From an uncultured Leucobacter sp. (GTDB lineage Bacteria > Actinomycetota > Actinomycetes > Actinomycetales > Microbacteriaceae), in contig CALMSE010000175.1 of the NCBI GenBank assembly GCA_937872275.1, positions 1 through 7,245 on the forward strand: 7,245 nucleotides of DNA. The letters run 5' to 3'. The notes under the pieces are model-generated. The model was given only the letters and a program-made list of their open reading frames with translations. It was not told where the DNA came from and did not search any database. Position numbers and translations under genes: made by a program. How positions within the stretch are numbered: position 1 is the first letter of the stretch; the number at the start of each line of letters is the position of its first letter. Positions 6,801-7,245 of the stretch are shown here, piece by piece.

Positions 6801-7245
6801 GTGACCAGCAAGAAGAGCGCTCCCGTGCTCGACGACATCGCGAAAGCGATCATCGAGCAGCTGCAGCGCGACGGCCGCCGGTCCTACGCCGAGATCGGCA
6901 AGGCGGTGGGGCTCAGCGAGGCTGCGGTGCGCCAGCGGGTGCAGAAGCTCACGGAGACCGGGGTCATGCAGATCGTCGCCGTGACCGATCCGCTGAGCAT
7001 CGGCTTCAACCGGCAGGCGATGATCGGCATCCGCGTCACCGGCGACATGGGCGTCGTGGCCGACCGCCTCGCCGAGATGCCCGAGGTCGACTACGTGGTG
7101 CTCAGCGCCGGCAGCTTCGACATCCTCGCCGAAGTGGTCTGCGAAGACGACGACGCGCTCATCGAGCTGCTGGGTCGCAGGATCCGGGCGCTCGACGGGG
7201 TCTCCGCCACGGAGACCTTCCTCTACCTGAAACTCAAGAAACAGA
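6801..7245 (+). CDS. Lrp/AsnC-family transcriptional regulator (3' end outside window)
   Basis: This is a DNA-binding regulator of the feast/famine family, which forms dimers and higher oligomers and senses small molecules such as amino acids. The visible 148 codons start MTSKKSAPVLDDIAKAIIEQ. Residues about 11-60 form the winged helix-turn-helix: AIIEQLQRDGRRSYAEIGKA, then VGLSEAAVRQRVQKL with the recognition helix, then GVMQIVAVTDP. Residues about 72-145 form the RAM effector domain, including VDYVVLSAGSFDILAEVVCE and a final strand TETFLYLKLKK. The family is usually about 150-160 residues, so few codons are missing; no stop is reached at 7245. The start is GTG at 6801, with AGGA at 6789-6792, 8 bases upstream. 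It is divergent from patD-puuP, which suggests control of putrescine use in response to putrescine, GABA or a related compound. The ligand and the direction of control are not visible in sequence. Confidence 0.9.
   Translation, partial: MTSKKSAPVLDDIAKAIIEQLQRDGRRSYAEIGKAVGLSEAAVRQRVQKLTETGVMQIVAVTDPLSIGFNRQAMIGIRVTGDMGVVADRLAEMPEVDYVVLSAGSFDILAEVVCEDDDALIELLGRRIRALDGVSATETFLYLKLKKQ

Noticed and set aside
5228..6853. 541-codon minus-strand frame covering patD and part of the Lrp-type gene
   Set aside because: It is a different frame over patD and would cross the AT-rich control region. Only the other frame has the NAGQDC and LELGG motifs.

Overview
The window looks like chromosomal DNA from a high-G+C Gram-positive bacterium (Actinomycetota). 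A Microbacteriaceae-like organism, for example Leucobacter or a relative, is a reasonable guess but is not proven. Supporting signs are the strong G/C third-position bias, an actinobacterial-type release factor 2, a sortase-anchored DUF11-type surface protein and an apparently leaderless gene.

Layout. (1) Positions 1-440, minus strand: the N-terminal part of prfB (release factor 2), cut by the window edge. (2) 441-669: a divergent intergenic region with a near-leaderless candidate prfB promoter and a small inverted repeat. (3) 670-3680, plus strand: one long gene for a secreted, cell-wall-anchored protein, broken into two frames by an apparent one-base deletion near 2057. (4) 3681-3796: a convergent intergenic region with two strong GC hairpins, one suited to each flanking gene. 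(5) 3797-5227 and 5248-6675, minus strand: a two-gene operon, patD (gamma-aminobutyraldehyde dehydrogenase) followed by a PuuP-type putrescine permease. (6) 6676-6800: an AT-rich divergent control region with a 7-bp-arm palindrome over the patD promoter. (7) 6801 to the right edge, plus strand: an Lrp/AsnC-family regulator, almost complete, starting with GTG.

How the genes work together. The right half reads as a compact putrescine-use module. The permease would import putrescine. An aminotransferase or oxidase not present in this window would make 4-aminobutyraldehyde, and PatD would oxidise that to GABA. The divergent Lrp-type protein is the obvious candidate regulator, acting through the palindrome between the genes. 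The left half (prfB and the surface protein) has no evident functional link to this module.

I found no RNA genes, CRISPR arrays, insertion sequences or phage genes, and no clear evidence for an undescribed system. The points most worth checking are the frameshift in the surface-protein gene, the palindrome/leaderless promoter arrangement at patD, and the missing first enzyme of putrescine breakdown.
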